The translations under genes were made by a program, and so were the position numbers. Positions 63,516 through 64,000 of a DNA stretch of 64,000 nt are shown one piece after another. A model generated the notes under the pieces. That model worked only from the letters and a program-made list of their open reading frames with translations, had not been told where the DNA came from and ran no database searches. Source of the DNA: CAZKCI01 sp964584165 (lineage in GTDB: Bacteria > Auribacterota > Erginobacteria > Erginobacterales > CAZKCI01); contig CAZOYW010000002.1 in the NCBI GenBank assembly GCA_964584165.1, positions 1 through 64,000 of the forward strand, written 5' to 3'. Position 1 is the stretch's first letter; the number at the start of each line of letters is the position of its first letter.

Positions 63516-64000
63516 TAGCCCAAACCCTTCCGATAGACTCGAAGAAGATAGGCGAGGCCGAGCAGGGCGGCGATGACCGTGGCGGCGGCGATCCCGGCGA
63601 GCCCCCAGAGCTTGATAAAAAGGAGGTTGAAGGCGATCTTCCCGGCGAGGCGGATGATCCCGAGGTTGCGGATCGCCCGGGTATTCTTGATCGTGAGGAA
63701 GGCGCGGGTCAGGATGTAGCTCAGGATCTGGGGGAGGAGGGCGAGGTTCATCACCGCGTACAGGAGGGCCACCTGCCGGAGGGATTCGGCGGGGAAGCCG
63801 GTCCGCCCGTAGGCGAGCCCGACGAGCGGGCGGTGGACGAGGATGAGGAGGGCGCTGGCGCCGGCCGCCAGGAGCGCCGTCCAGCGCAGGGAGCGGGAGA
63901 GCGAGCGCTTAAGCCCCGCGGACCCGTCCTCGCCGTAATAGCCGTGTGACCAGTGGGAGAGGAAGGTGGTGAGGAAGCCGGTGGAGGAGAAGATGACCGG
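63491..64000 (-). CDS. MurJ/Wzx-like flippase, C-terminal part (runs off the right edge)
   Basis: The frame is open from the right edge to the TAG at 63491, giving 169 residues. They contain four to five hydrophobic segments with the MOP-flippase end pattern: LLAAGASALLILVHRPLVGLAYGRTGF, LLYAVMNLALLPQILSYILTRAFLTIKNT and FIKLWGLAGIAAATVIAALLGLAYLLRVYRK. The TRAF...KNTR stretch is close to the MurJ/MviN type, so either lipid II or exopolysaccharide intermediates could be the cargo. The N-terminal two thirds lie outside the window. Confidence 0.75.
   Translation of the reverse strand, partial: PVIFSSTGFLTTFLSHWSHGYYGEDGSAGLKRSLSRSLRWTALLAAGASALLILVHRPLVGLAYGRTGFPAESLRQVALLYAVMNLALLPQILSYILTRAFLTIKNTRAIRNLGIIRLAGKIAFNLLFIKLWGLAGIAAATVIAALLGLAYLLRVYRKGLGYDGGAAGL

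Noticed and set aside
1..64000. tRNA, rRNA or insertion-sequence genes
   Set aside because: No cloverleaf-like, rRNA-like or transposase-like sequence was recognised on either strand by reading.

Overview
This window looks like part of a high-GC genome of an uncultivated Gram-negative bacterium. The Gram-negative call rests on a Wza-type export lipoprotein, a Wzc-type kinase, an outer-membrane beta-barrel protein and lipobox lipoproteins. A run of 10 N (16439-16448) suggests a metagenome assembly scaffold. Pro/Thr-rich secreted proteins, many TPR-containing membrane proteins and repeat-filled gene junctions would fit candidate lineages around the PVC/Omnitrophota area, but there is no rRNA or marker gene here, so the taxonomy is a guess.

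Most of the window is one very large surface-polysaccharide region. From left to right: a GT39-like TPR protein, a FAD oxidoreductase of the UDP-galactopyranose-mutase/amine-oxidase type and a GT2 (524-5369); a membrane sulfatase-fold enzyme (5593-7668); a plus-strand run of glycosyltransferases (GT39, GT4, GT9), methyltransferases, a CE4 deacetylase and an SGNH hydrolase, ending in a WecA/TagO-like initiating phosphoglycosyltransferase (7726-29080); then a mainly minus-strand block with a GT4, a Wzx-like flippase, methyltransferases, two Wzy/WaaL-type ligases or polymerases (one with TPRs), the Wzc-type kinase, the Wza-type exporter, the beta-barrel and two large secreted proteins (36697-57486). 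The right end has a ParB-domain protein, a BNR/FG-GAP secreted protein, a DUF1566-type lipoprotein, a third ligase and a MurJ/Wzx-like flippase cut by the window edge. Together they would make lipid-linked glycans, decorate, flip, polymerise and export them.

Embedded between the initiating transferase and the export block (29121-36700) is a compact peptide-modification cluster: a radical SAM/SPASM enzyme, a 55-residue Cys-containing candidate precursor peptide that is too short for ordinary gene calling, an HprK-like kinase, an S24/S26-type peptidase, a secreted C25 (gingipain-like) peptidase, an NTP_transf_5 nucleotidyltransferase and a PqqD-family peptide chaperone. This is the best candidate for an undescribed system. 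It resembles a RiPP pathway combining radical SAM chemistry with kinase and nucleotidyltransferase tailoring.

The second striking property is the repeat landscape. Many gene junctions carry short tandem arrays with exact 9- or 10-bp periods, often as inverted pairs around a short core or around a single gene. A separate set of REP-like palindromes (GTAGG/CTAG-edged or GCGGACC-type hairpins) sits at gene ends, supplies stop codons, and in one case lies in frame inside a gene. No tRNA, rRNA, CRISPR array or recognisable insertion sequence was seen.
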